64,000 bases of DNA from Polymyxa betae. Lineage: Eukaryota; Endomyxa; Phytomyxea; Plasmodiophorida; Plasmodiophoridae. Made by a program: the position numbers and the translations under genes. The DNA lies in the NCBI GenBank assembly GCA_003693705.1, contig RBZT01000751.1:62001-126000 (forward strand). Direction: 5' to 3'. Of this stretch, positions 1-8,948 are shown piece after piece. The notes beneath the pieces are model-generated. The model was given only the letters and a program-made list of their open reading frames with translations. It made no database searches and was not told the DNA's origin. Every line of letters begins with the position of its first letter. Position 1 is the stretch's first letter.

Positions 1-1
1 C

Positions 2-298
2 TCTGTGTCTAAGGCCGATATCACCGAACAGCTCGCTCGTACCTTCAAGGTGAAGGATGTTAAGACGATCTTCGTTTTCGGTTTCAAAATCGCCTTCGGT
101 GGTGGCAAATCGACCGGTTTCGCCCTGATCTACGATTCCCTGGACGATGCTCGTCTGACCGAGCCCAAATACCGCCTGGTCCGCAATGGCATGGCCCAGT
201 CTGTGGAGAAGTCTCGTAAACAGATTAAGGAATTGAAGAACCGACGAAAGAAGGTTCGCGGCACTGAGAAGGCCAAGATCGGAGGTGGTGCCAAATAA
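2..298 (+). CDS. RPS24: Ribosomal protein eS24 (RPS24), 3' part
   Basis: This is the last exon, about 98 codons, of the small-subunit ribosomal protein eS24; the N-terminal ~35 residues lie outside the window. The reading frame is open from base 2 and ends in TAA at 296-298. The family core is plain: FVFGF followed by FGGGKSTGFALIYDS, then EPKYRLVRNG, then the basic tail SRKQIKELKNRRKKVRG. The family is usually about 130 residues, so what is seen matches the C-terminal three quarters. The protein is a structural part of the cytosolic 40S subunit. The following 360 bases to the DnaJ gene hold only its 3' region and the next promoter. Confidence 0.95.
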   Translation, partial: SVSKADITEQLARTFKVKDVKTIFVFGFKIAFGGGKSTGFALIYDSLDDARLTEPKYRLVRNGMAQSVEKSRKQIKELKNRRKKVRGTEKAKIGGGAK

Positions 299-665
299 AC
301 AATACAATACACATTTCTATGTTCATTTCTTAACCGATGGGTCACCTTTCAGTTGATTCGTTTGAATATGTTTGGAAAATCTCTTGGTTTTTCAAATCAT
401 CTCAGACCAGGTTTATATTATCTCTTTTTATGAAGGTTCTATGCCCTGGGAGTTCTTCGGCATTCAGGGTTATCCGGATCTAAAAGTTTCTGGAAGCGCC
501 GAGTGCCTGATTGCTGCTTAGAACATGCCATAGAAAGAAACTTTGTCAGATCAGAAGGTCGCGAGATTCGAGGCCTGTCTTTGTCGATCTCTTTTTCTTA
601 ACTGGAGTCGTGTATCGCTAATCGCACTTAACAGATGGTCGGCTCGTCTGTGGTGATCAGTTCCC
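299..665. other. Intergenic spacer
   Basis: The spacer between RPS24 and the DnaJ gene, with both neighbours on the plus strand. I see no supported ORF. It must hold the RPS24 3' untranslated region and the DnaJ promoter. Confidence 0.5.
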
Positions 666-2122
666 ATGAGTAAGGATTACTATGCCATCTTGGGCATCAG
701 CCGCGATGCCACCGACGAACAGATTCGCCATGCCTACCGAAAGATGGCTCTCCGATACCATCCAGGTTGCTGTCGACTGGTCGTTTTTCGGACCGCTCTC
801 TTTTGAGTTCTGATAGACAAGAACCCTGGCGATAAAGAAGCTGCTGGTGCTAAATTTCTCGAAATTGCTGAGGCTTTCGATGTTCTTGGAGATTGTCAGT
901 ACTTCGATTGTTTGCAAGTTTCGCCTGATTAGTCGCCCCAAGTGTCTATTCAAGCTATCAAATTATGCTGTTCAAATTTTCGCTGCTTAGCGTGGCTTTG
1001 TTTGCAAATTTTAGCAACGAGGGCCCTGCTATCAAATAGTCTTACTTTGAATTCTTTTAGTGGAAAAAAAGGAAGTTTACGATCGATTTGGAGCCGAAGG
1101 TCTCGAAGCTGGATTCGACGATGGTCAAGAGCATCAACAGGGCTATCATGGCTTCAGCGGCGACGCTGAGGAATTCTTCGCCCAAGTATCAAATTCTCCT
1201 GTCTATTCGTTTATTGGATTAACAACGTCCTCTAGTTCTTCAACGAAAACGGAGTATTCAACAGACCGCCAAATTTCGATTCAGCTGGAATTCCAATGGC
1301 CAATTCGGGCTATCCTTTCGGTTCTCAGACCAATCCAGGCCTTCCTAAATCCCCTCCCATTCTGGTAATGCTGCGCCTTGTTTTCGAAAATGCTGGAATT
1401 CAACTCGTAATTTTTAGCATGATATCCCGTTGTCGTTGGAGGAATTATTCACGGGGATCGTGAAGAAGATGAAGGTGACCCGGATACGGAAGGGCGTGGA
1501 TGAACCGACAATTCTCGCGATAGACGTCAAGTTAAACTGGCTTTTGCATAATTAGTACAAATTCTTATATACAATTAGGAGAGGATGGAAAGCTGGAACT
1601 CGAATAACGTTTTTCGGTGCGAAAGCCGCCTCTGTTCTGATTGCTTTTCGCATTCTTATTGGATGCATAGAGGAAGGTGACGAGCTACCGAACTTCACTC
1701 CAGCAGATATCATATTCGTGATCCAAGAGAAACCACATCCATTGTTTAAGCGTCTCGATAGCCACCTCTTACACGAAGTGAAAGTTTCCCTTAAACACGT
1801 CCGTTTTGTGTGTGAATGGCTATCTCCTGATAATCTCTCTCAATTAGGCATTGACTGGATTCGCTGTTGAAGTAATAGGCATTGATGCACAGAAACTTCG
1901 TATTCGTGTGAAGCCCCTAATGGTTCGACCAGTCTGCTTGCTGTGAATTCAAACTGAAATTTGTTTTAGTCTTCATCGTATCGGAAAGTGGTGAGCGGCC
2001 ATGGTATGCCGTTTAGTAAGAGGCCCGATGCCAGAGGTGATCTCATCATCACATTTATTGTCGAATTCCCCGCCTCTCTGACAGATTCTCAACGATCGCA
2101 GCTGATTAGCGCTCTTCCTTGA
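666..2122 (+). CDS. DNAJB: DnaJ/Hsp40 chaperone, DNAJB1/Sis1 type
   Basis: A class B Hsp40 co-chaperone of Hsp70, about 312 residues, slightly shorter than human DNAJB1 (340). Nine exons: 666-765, 817-894, 1061-1185, 1236-1364, 1418-1530, 1579-1616, 1671-1798, 1848-1922, 1970-2122; all phases join. The J domain opens the protein (KDYYAILGI, then HPDKNPGDK with the HPD triad split by intron 1). A short Gly/Phe-poor linker follows. The C-terminal peptide-binding domains start with [19 protein letters not shown] and include [19 protein letters not shown] and the final [16 protein letters not shown]. No zinc-finger region is present, which excludes class A. It probably acts in the cytosol or nucleus. 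Confidence 0.93.
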
Positions 2123-2226
2123 TCATTGTCTAAAACTAATATAAAAACACCAGATTGGAGCATCTCAGGCTGATCTCGGCAATTAGTTTCTGTGACGAGA
2201 AGATTACGTTTTGGTTCGCGCTGAAG

Positions 2227-3240
2227 ATGGAACCATTTGGGCAATTCCACCATCCTGTCAACTGTTTGTCTCTTGATGCGTCGACCGGGGCATTAACCGT
2301 TGCTCTACAAAGCGGCGAGATTGCAGTTTGCGAAGGGAATCCGCATGGGGTTTAAAACTTCTGGTTTGCTCGTTGCAATTGGACCGATATCGCTTACAGG
2401 AGACCCAACACGACATCCTCATCGATACGGAAGGTTGCCCTACTGGAATCGCATTCGATGCAACCGGGCGATTATTTATCGCTGATATGGGCCACAAAGC
2501 AATCTGTTCGGGTCGTCTTGTTTCAATTGGAATGTTCTGATGGCACAAATAGTGACCTTTGCTGATGGAGAGCACATCACCAATATTGTGGACAATTACG
2601 AAGGCATCCCGTTCTTGGGCCCAAATTCGCTTTGTCACCGTTCCGATGGTGCCATCTTCTTCACTGACTCTGGGCCTCTTGGTAACTCTCGTCCAAATCA
2701 GTTCATGACCACAGCTGAATTCTTTTGAAGGTGTCACAACTTTAGCGAAACCGAATGGATCTCTTTTCGCCATCACTGGTCTGGCACTATTCCCGAATCG
2801 GTGTTTCTCTCAAATGATGTCTAGGATGCGATCGCATTCTCGTCCCTATCCTAAAGGACTGCCTGGCGCATCCTGCAGGCGTCTGCATATCGCCTGATGA
2901 AAAATACGTTTATGTGGCAGAGACATTACGAAATCAGATTCTCCGGCTAGCCAGAAGCCAACATTCATCGAACGTGTTTCATGCGTCTGTTTTCCATCGA
3001 TTCTCGGGAGGATTGGGCCCCGTTAGCCTGTCTGTGGATCCGAATGGGAATCTGTTCGTTGCACATGCCGATCTGCCCGATGGAGGACATTTATCGGTGA
3101 TTTCCCCAGACGGGCACTTGCTCGGGTCGGTCGGTGCCGATCAGATATCAGCTGTTGCTTGCCCAATGGGCAAGGAATGCTTCGTCTATATAGCGGCCGC
3201 AAACAGCACCTATAAAGCCCCGTTGGATCATTTTATGTAA
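2227..3240 (+). CDS. Strictosidine-synthase/SMP-30-like beta-propeller protein
   Basis: Five exons (2227-2349, 2400-2511, 2553-2681, 2731-2778, 2825-3240) give about 275 residues. Propeller strands typical of the strictosidine synthase / APMAP / gluconolactonase superfamily are visible: EGCPTGIAFDATGRLFIAD, LGPNSLCHRSDGAIFFTDSG, HPAGVCISPDEKYVYVAET and GGLGPVSLSVDPNGNLFVAH. Such proteins bind a divalent metal and hydrolyse small esters or lactones, or act as scaffolds; the substrate here is unknown. No signal peptide or N-terminal membrane anchor is seen, unlike animal APMAP. The start at 2227 is the first ATG in frame; an upstream exon is possible. Confidence 0.75.
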
Positions 3241-3310
3241 TAAATCGATGATCCTCATCATCAGAACAATGACAGCTTTCCCAATGTGTAACAACTGGGC
3301 ACACGCCAAA

Positions 3311-3874
3311 ATGTCTCAAGATGTCATGCCGATTCTGCAGCCCTGCAAAGTACTGCCTCGATTAACCGAACGTCAAATTGCGGATCTGAGGAGAGCCTTT
3401 TCGCAATTCGATCGAAATTCGGTCAGTTCCTGTTCATTGGCAGTCTATGACTATTTAGACGAATTAGAATGGGTATATCACCATTCACGAATTGCAATCC
3501 GCCTTGACTCGTTTGGGCATGGACGACAGTCTAGCTCAATCACGGCGAATGGCCAACTTCGCTCTGTACTGGACTAAAACTGAGCACGGGCCTAACTACC
3601 ATCGTTATGTAAGATTCGAAGAATGGGTCGAAGCGACACACGTGCGATTCGAAAATATGAAGAAAGCCCTGAAAACTGTCGATATACAGCCACCAAGGTG
3701 AAGAAATTTGGAGAAAGTTTCTCAAGTTTACTTGAGTTATCATTTATCTCATTCTAAAACAGGTCACCGATAGAGAGATATCAGGAATCTGGTAGTAAAG
3801 TCGATCCCGGTGGTTTGATTGGAGGCGTGTTTAAAGTCAAAAAAAAACAGTCGGCCTGGAAACTGGCCAAATAA
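3311..3874 (+). CDS. Small EF-hand protein
   Basis: Three exons (3311-3421, 3468-3697, 3763-3874) encode about 150 residues. The first helix LTERQIADLRRAFSQF leads into a calcium-binding loop DRNSNGYITIHE, completed only across intron 1, followed by LQSALTRLGM. This is the calmodulin/centrin EF-hand pattern. The rest (VRFEEWVEATHVRFENM, then a basic tail ending KQSAWKLAK) shows no clear second EF loop. In-frame ATGs at 3248 and 3284 lie within a few tens of bases of the upstream stop, so 3311 was chosen. The stop codon is 6 bases from that of the convergent gene on the minus strand. Confidence 0.75.
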
Positions 3875-3880
3875 AACCAT

Positions 3881-4676
3881 TCAGTACTTCTCCCTGATAG
3901 CATTGAACGCTGAGATTAATATAAAGGGCGTCAGAATCGGTTTGGGAAAAGGAGACCCTATAACTGGGTATCGAATACGTTCAGCAGCTAAGTAGGTGAG
4001 ACCACTGGCGATGCCGGCCACTGCACTCGACTGAATGCAGAACCCGAGCTCGTCGTCAGCCAGTGCCTCTGATCGCTGCTGTTGCATCGTCTCGTACAAA
4101 CCGACTTGTACGGCGCTTGCTAGTGCTATAGATGGCGTCCATTGTGCCAATCGGCAGGCCAAACCTGACAAAAAGTTTTAGAAAAAATATTTTACAAAAG
4201 TGACAAAAGGTGGCGCGGCCTGCCAATTGCCTTCAATTATGTTACGGCTCAGCTAAACGTCTGAAAATGGCTCATTGCTCATAATTCATACCTGTTGCTA
4301 ATGCAAGCTCCAAAGGATCGGTTAGGGCGAATCCGCGTTTGAACGCCATCGCAGAGCCGATGTAGACGCCGATTGGTAGCATCGTGGATATTAATCCAGT
4401 CGAGTTGACGACGCGCGATCGAGGGAACAGAGAACGGAATCCGCCGTTCACGATCCCGTATTTCGTCAAGCCGGCGGTCGCGAGACCGAGTCCACCACCC
4501 AGCAACGATTGAAGCAAGGCGGCGCTAGGCGCCATTACTACCGGACGAACATCGTTTGAAACAGGACGGCGCCGTGTGCGATTCCGGAAAAATACGATTT
4601 GAAGTTTTTTCGGACCGGCCTGCCGTCGCTGGACGTCCAGAGCTGATAACACCTGGCTCGTTAGGCAAAGGTCCAT
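3881..4676 (-). CDS. Predicted multi-pass membrane protein, unknown family
   Basis: Two exons (4292-4676 and 3881-4164, joined in phase inside a Gly codon) give about 222 residues. The first ~47 residues are Arg/Lys rich and could be a mitochondrial targeting sequence; if translation starts at the internal MAPSAALL the protein lacks this. Four hydrophobic stretches follow: SAALLQSLLGGGLGLATAG, GLISTMLPIGVYIGSAMAF, the region around SIALASAVQVGL, and SAVAGIASGLTYLAA. A short C-terminal segment PILTPFILISAF may be a fifth. I do not recognise the family. The gene is convergent with the EF-hand gene, 6 bases stop to stop. Confidence 0.6.
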
Positions 4677-4745
4677 AATAACTGAATGCCTTAGCTATCC
4701 GATCGGAACAAGACGAAATCTGACGATTAATTGCCGCAGATCGAT

Positions 4746-6028
4746 TTATTTAACTGGGCATCCTGGACAATTGTGCAACGATTCGTGAATAAACTGATCG
4801 CAATCCCAGCAGAACAGCCAACGACATCGCTCGCATTCCAGTACGATTGAATCGTTTGGGTTAATCTGTGCCAAACACGCTTGGCATCGAACCGATTCGT
4901 TGGCGAATCGCTCGGTGACGTCCACGAAGGGCGCTAACGGGAACAGATGATGATACGATCGCGCTAGATGTGGTGACGAAACCAGCGTTAGATTGCAAAC
5001 TGAGCATTGTGTTGGCAGCTCGCAGCATCTCGATTTACATCTCGGGCAAAGATACCCTTCGTAAGAAAACCGATTATGGCATTGGCACAAAGTCGGGTAA
5101 TTATACGAGCATTGCATAGGGAAGCCCATATAAACCCAGCGCCTGCGCTTAACAGTCGATCCAGGCACAATCGGGGGCGCTACATGAGCTGAGAATAAAG
5201 CTGATATAGCACCAGGTCCAGCGCTAACACTGTACGACCCGAGCGTCATCTGAGCGAGACGACGACAGACGAACATCTCGGCCGACAGCGTCACGACGCT
5301 GCAGCGAATGTTATCGGCGCGCATGGCGGCGATCGTGGCGTAGACATCGCCTGGATCGCACGATGATAGCGCCGACATGACGACCAGAACTTCACGGTGG
5401 CCATATTCAGGGACGCCATGAAGGCTAGCTCGAGCCATCTCCAGGGAGTTCTGCAGCGAGAATTCGCCCTCTGTATGAATATCAACCTGTGCTTCGAGAA
5501 TTCGAATCTGGCTTAGAGGATTGCCAGAGAGATCCGTTAACAGATGCGCTTTCTTGCCATGCGATGTGATAATGCCCAGATGTGAGATGGGATTCTGGTC
5601 GAAGTAATCGCGAATGAACTTTGTAAGATGCTCGATGATAACGATCTTCCTGGAAGGGCGATAATCGTTGACAGCCATAGCTGACGATAAATCCAGAATG
5701 ATGAATAGAAAACGAATCATGCCCTTCTCGACGAGACGAGCTCGACTAGCAGCCGTCTGTCTCTCATGCAGTTGTCGTCGAAGTTGACGTTGGGTGGCAT
5801 GTCTCGCCAGCTGTAGATGGCCTTCCTCGTCCTCTTGGATATCATCCCAAGATCTCTATCAAGAAATCACCAAGCCGTCTCGCAGACGATGACGCATTCA
5901 AGTACCAAGATAGGCGCCTCCCATGAATGCTGCACCAGATCGGCATCGTCGGCGCCAGCGATACCCTGGCCTTCGGCTTCTTCTATGGCTTTCAGCCAAT
6001 CATCGTTTGCCTCATCTCTGATCGCCAT
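4746..6028 (-). CDS. GTF2H2: TFIIH core subunit p44 (GTF2H2/Ssl1)
   Basis: A TFIIH subunit that activates the XPD helicase in transcription initiation and nucleotide excision repair; nuclear. Two exons (5906-6028, 4746-5855) give about 410 residues (human 395). The N-terminus contains the family's SWDDIQEDEEGHL. A vWA-like Ssl1 domain runs from about residue 85 (MIRFLFIILDLSSAM) to about 270, with VLVVMSALSSCDPGD inside. Then a Cys-rich part (CQCHNRF, CPRCKSRCCELPTQC) and a C-terminal RING-like domain (CQACLAQ, CERCRWLFCWDCDQFIHESLHNCPGC) follow, as in p44. The donor at 5905 is chosen because it gives phase 0 and a 50-base intron; an alternative donor slightly upstream would drop about 10 residues. 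Confidence 0.93.
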
Positions 6029-6253
6029 TCTATCCGGCTATGGCTAAGTCCGTTGCGGATCTGGACATCTTCCGAAATCGCTTCCAATGATCAACTCAAG
6101 CGAACGATAAGGTGATCAGATGTGGTTGCAATGATTCGGAGAGGCTAGAAGAAAAACTAGATGTGTCGTAAGAAAATAAATGTTTTTCAAGAAAATACAT
6201 ATTGTGCGCAACCTCCGGTCACCATCAATGATCATTTCGTTGTCGTTGTGATC

Positions 6254-7112
6254 ATGGGCGTACAGATTCTGGTGACATGCCTTGATGGTCGATCTCGGTG
6301 TCTTTATTGGGCTGATGCCAACGCCGGCGTTCCCGTATCCCATGTTAAACTGGCGCTGTCAGATTGTATCCCCGTCGAGCTACAGCGACTTCAGTATCGC
6401 TCGGGTCGATATGATCTTGCTGACAGCGATTTGCTATCAGATGGAGCCGAGCTTGTACATGTTTTCGGTCTGCTTGGTGGAAAAGGCGGTTTTGGTAGTC
6501 TGCTGAGAGGTGCCTCGACGAAAGTCGGACAGAAAGCGACTTCCAATTACACGTCATGCCGAGATTTATCTGGGAGGCGTATTCGTCACGTTAATGATGA
6601 CAGAGTATCTACTTACTTAAATATCGATCGAATTAGTTTTAAAATAGTTTTAGGCGCTTGCTAAATGGAAAGAGGACCAAGAGAAGAATGATGCCAGTTC
6701 CAAGACCAATCCTGTTGAGATTCAGAAGCAATACAAGCAGATTAAAAGCGACCAGAAGCGGCGCGATCCTTGCAAATATGGATCGGATTGCAAGTATCAG
6801 TTCAAAGGCTGTCAATACTCTCATCCCAAAGATAACCGGCAAAGGAAGGAACTTACACAAGAGTTCGCAAAGCCTGAGGTAGTCACTAGGAGCTTAAGTT
6901 AGTATGGTTGAACGTTGATTCGTGAATGTCCTCTGAATGGTGTGTTAGAATTCGACTTGCGAGCTTCTATTGAACAAGGATTGCGAAAGAGGAAAGCGTC
7001 AAGTACTTCGTTGTCATCGTCCAAAAAGGCAGCCGTTGACGATACCGATTCTGATTCAGAACCAGAGAGCGCTGTATCACGTCCAAGGCCAGTGGCTGTT
7101 TCCAAAGCATAG
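6254..7112 (+). CDS. SDE2: SDE2 homologue (UBL-fused genome-maintenance/splicing factor)
   Basis: Three exons (6254-6604, 6654-6897, 6949-7112) give about 252 residues. SDE2 is made with an N-terminal ubiquitin-like fold that is cut after a Gly-Gly; here the fold (MGVQILVTCLDG...) ends in LLGGKGGFGSLLRG, the hallmark cleavage site and new N-terminus. The SDE2 signature CRDLSGRRIRHVND follows. In known species the protein acts at replication forks and in splicing. Exon 2 adds CKYGSDCKYQFKGCQYSH, which fits a CCCH zinc finger (C-x5-C-x6-C-x3-H). The C-terminus is Ser-rich and acidic (DDTDSDSEPES). The second intron donor (6898) was chosen because only it restores frame; its length, 51, is typical here. 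Confidence 0.9.
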
Positions 7113-7592
7113 AATTCACTCTCAAAACTTATACTACTATCAACTAATGTAATTATACACTTTATTCGAAAACATGCAGATCACAAAGTTCCAGTTGTCT
7201 TCAGAATTAACACATTTCACTTGAAATGTTTTACAAAAGTCTACTATAGGGAAGAATAACTCTATAGAAAAGGTTACCAATGAGCAGTTTAATCTCCGAT
7301 TTCGTGTTGACCAAATTCCATTTTGCAACACAGTGATACATACAGGAAATCCCTCTGGAGAATCGTTTCTTCTTCGCACAAGCACATCAGCGTCCCATTT
7401 CGTAGGTCAGAACAGATACGAGCTCGAGCTTTTTGGAGAAAATGGCTGAAGAAATTATTCGGCATTGACTCCCTCGGGTTAGTTCTGCACCAATCATTAC
7501 CGGTCGATCGGCAGCCTGCCCCCTTTGCTTATGTCATATTCATGCAGTTCGAGATTTGTCTATTTGGACGTAGTTCAATATAGAAGCACACG
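7113..7592. other. Gene-free stretch
   Basis: About 480 bases between SDE2 and the next plus-strand gene. Two ORFs of 80-86 codons overlap here on opposite strands, but neither shows a recognisable motif or plausible splice extension. The downstream part probably contains the 5' region, possibly an untranslated first exon, of the 7593 gene (an acceptor-like AATATAG lies at about 7576-7583). Confidence 0.35.
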
Positions 7593-8099
7593 ATGGTGAT
7601 TTTAGAGAAGGAAGTCGAGCGTATGGCTCGTGAGCATTGGGACGACCCGAAATATTCCGGACCTCCTGGCCAGGATGCTTATGAGAGAGCATTGAACGGC
7701 GAACAAGCCAAACATGAATTTTTGCTATCGAATGAAGATCTAATGCACATACAGCACCTGCCGATGCCTATGAAGCATCGAACTGGAGGTTGGTACTTAG
7801 TCATGTTGGTTCTCAAGGTATTCGCTCACAAAATGTCAATAGAGCGATTGTATCTGCCGGAAGATCTCAAAGATTATGCCATCAAGAAGTTTGGCGAGTT
7901 CGATTTCTATATGAGGAAGTCGGAACGAAAACGGCATGAGAAGAGTCTTCAGCGAGAGTTGTTGAAAGAGAGGGTAGCCAGTGCCACGCCCGATATCACA
8001 GGTCGTCGAACCGAACGAAAGATCATGAGACATAAACTGTCGCATGAGAAACACAAAACAATTCATTATGTGGAAGAGAACTATATGCCCGGTATCTAA
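7593..8099 (+). CDS. Unidentified charged protein, about 150 residues
   Basis: The ORF starts MVILEKEVERMAREHWDDP and ends YVEENYMPGI. A likely 54-base intron (7789-7842, GT-AG) joins HRTG to ERLYLPEDLKDYAIKKFG in phase; because it has no stop and is a multiple of three, the unspliced frame is also open (168 residues). The second half is rich in Lys/Arg/Glu and predicted helical (FDFYMRKSERKRHEKSLQRELLKER). There is a faint likeness to the damage-binding region of XPA (LLxxxDL, then LYL...A..K.G), but no zinc finger is seen upstream, so I do not assign it. It sits between SDE2 and a small membrane protein, all on the plus strand. Confidence 0.55.
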   Translation: MVILEKEVERMAREHWDDPKYSGPPGQDAYERALNGEQAKHEFLLSNEDLMHIQHLPMPMKHRTGGWYLVMLVLKVFAHKMSIERLYLPEDLKDYAIKKFGEFDFYMRKSERKRHEKSLQRELLKERVASATPDITGRRTERKIMRHKLSHEKHKTIHYVEENYMPGI

Positions 8100-8306
8100 A
8101 TATTCTCTTGGGATCGTATCTTAGGTTTCTAATAAAACTGAACGAGATTTTTATTTGCCTTGATTTGAAGTACCTTGCTTCTCCGGCCCAAGAACAGGGA
8201 CAGTTCACGTGATGCCCTACTTTGGTATTCGATGATGTATACCATGCTTATCACCGTTTTGCAATAAAATCCTGGGTTATTCATTATTCTGCATAGATCC
8301 TATCAA

Positions 8307-8841
8307 ATGAGTGAATATCATGATGAAACCCAGCAGGCGTTAAAAGCCAAAGTGTTCTGGCGTGGCCTTCTCAATTCGTTTTCATCCCGGCTCTTGCTCT
8401 TGTCTGGCCGGGGCTGGAACTCGAATAGACATCAGAATTTGGTAAATATTCCTGTCAGACTGTGGCATCATGATTCTCGATCGCACAGCAATGGAGTTCA
8501 TGGGCTTCGTTTCCCTTGTTGGCCTATTCAGCCTTATCGGGCTAATGGCTTATAGAGCGATTCAGAGGCGGAATGCTCTAATTGCAATTGAGAAAGGTTG
8601 ACGCACGATTTCAAAGCCTTTTCGCTCAATCTGATGATTTGGAACAACAGAGTATGAGAAGGCTCGAGGGCAACGGGATGAGATCCAATTCCATATTGAT
8701 TGGGCCCTCAGTAATCATGACCAAGAAGGGGCTGCTAAACTGTTGTCGGAGAGAAGCCGGCTTGATCGAAGGCTGGAATCAATTCAACAAAAATATGTCG
8801 CAATGAAGGATGGAGATGTAAAAGCCTCAAAGCAGCATTAA
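8307..8841 (+). CDS. Small single-pass membrane protein with coiled-coil tail
   Basis: Modelled as exons 8307-8361, 8459-8596 and 8651-8841, about 127 residues. One strong membrane segment is visible (MGFVSLVGLFSLIGLMAYRA), then the charged RRNALIAIEKEYEKARGQRDE and a helical, Glu/Arg/Lys-rich tail likely to form a coiled coil. The last two exons are well supported by frame and a 54-base intron. The first exon and its 97-base intron are weaker: this is the only donor (after codon KVFW) that restores frame. I do not recognise the family; the layout (short N-terminus, one TM, helical tail) would fit a small organelle-membrane subunit. Confidence 0.5.
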
Positions 8842-8948
8842 AATATCGGTCTTTGTTTTCATATTCACTGTATACAAAGGAAGCCATAAGATTTCCAGTC
8901 CTATGCAATCGATCTGGCTGTCTCTGTATTTATAATATATACTAAATC

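Noticed and set aside
7593-8099. Assignment as DNA-repair protein XPA
   Set aside because: Only a weak likeness in the helical part; the diagnostic zinc finger is not found upstream in any frame.
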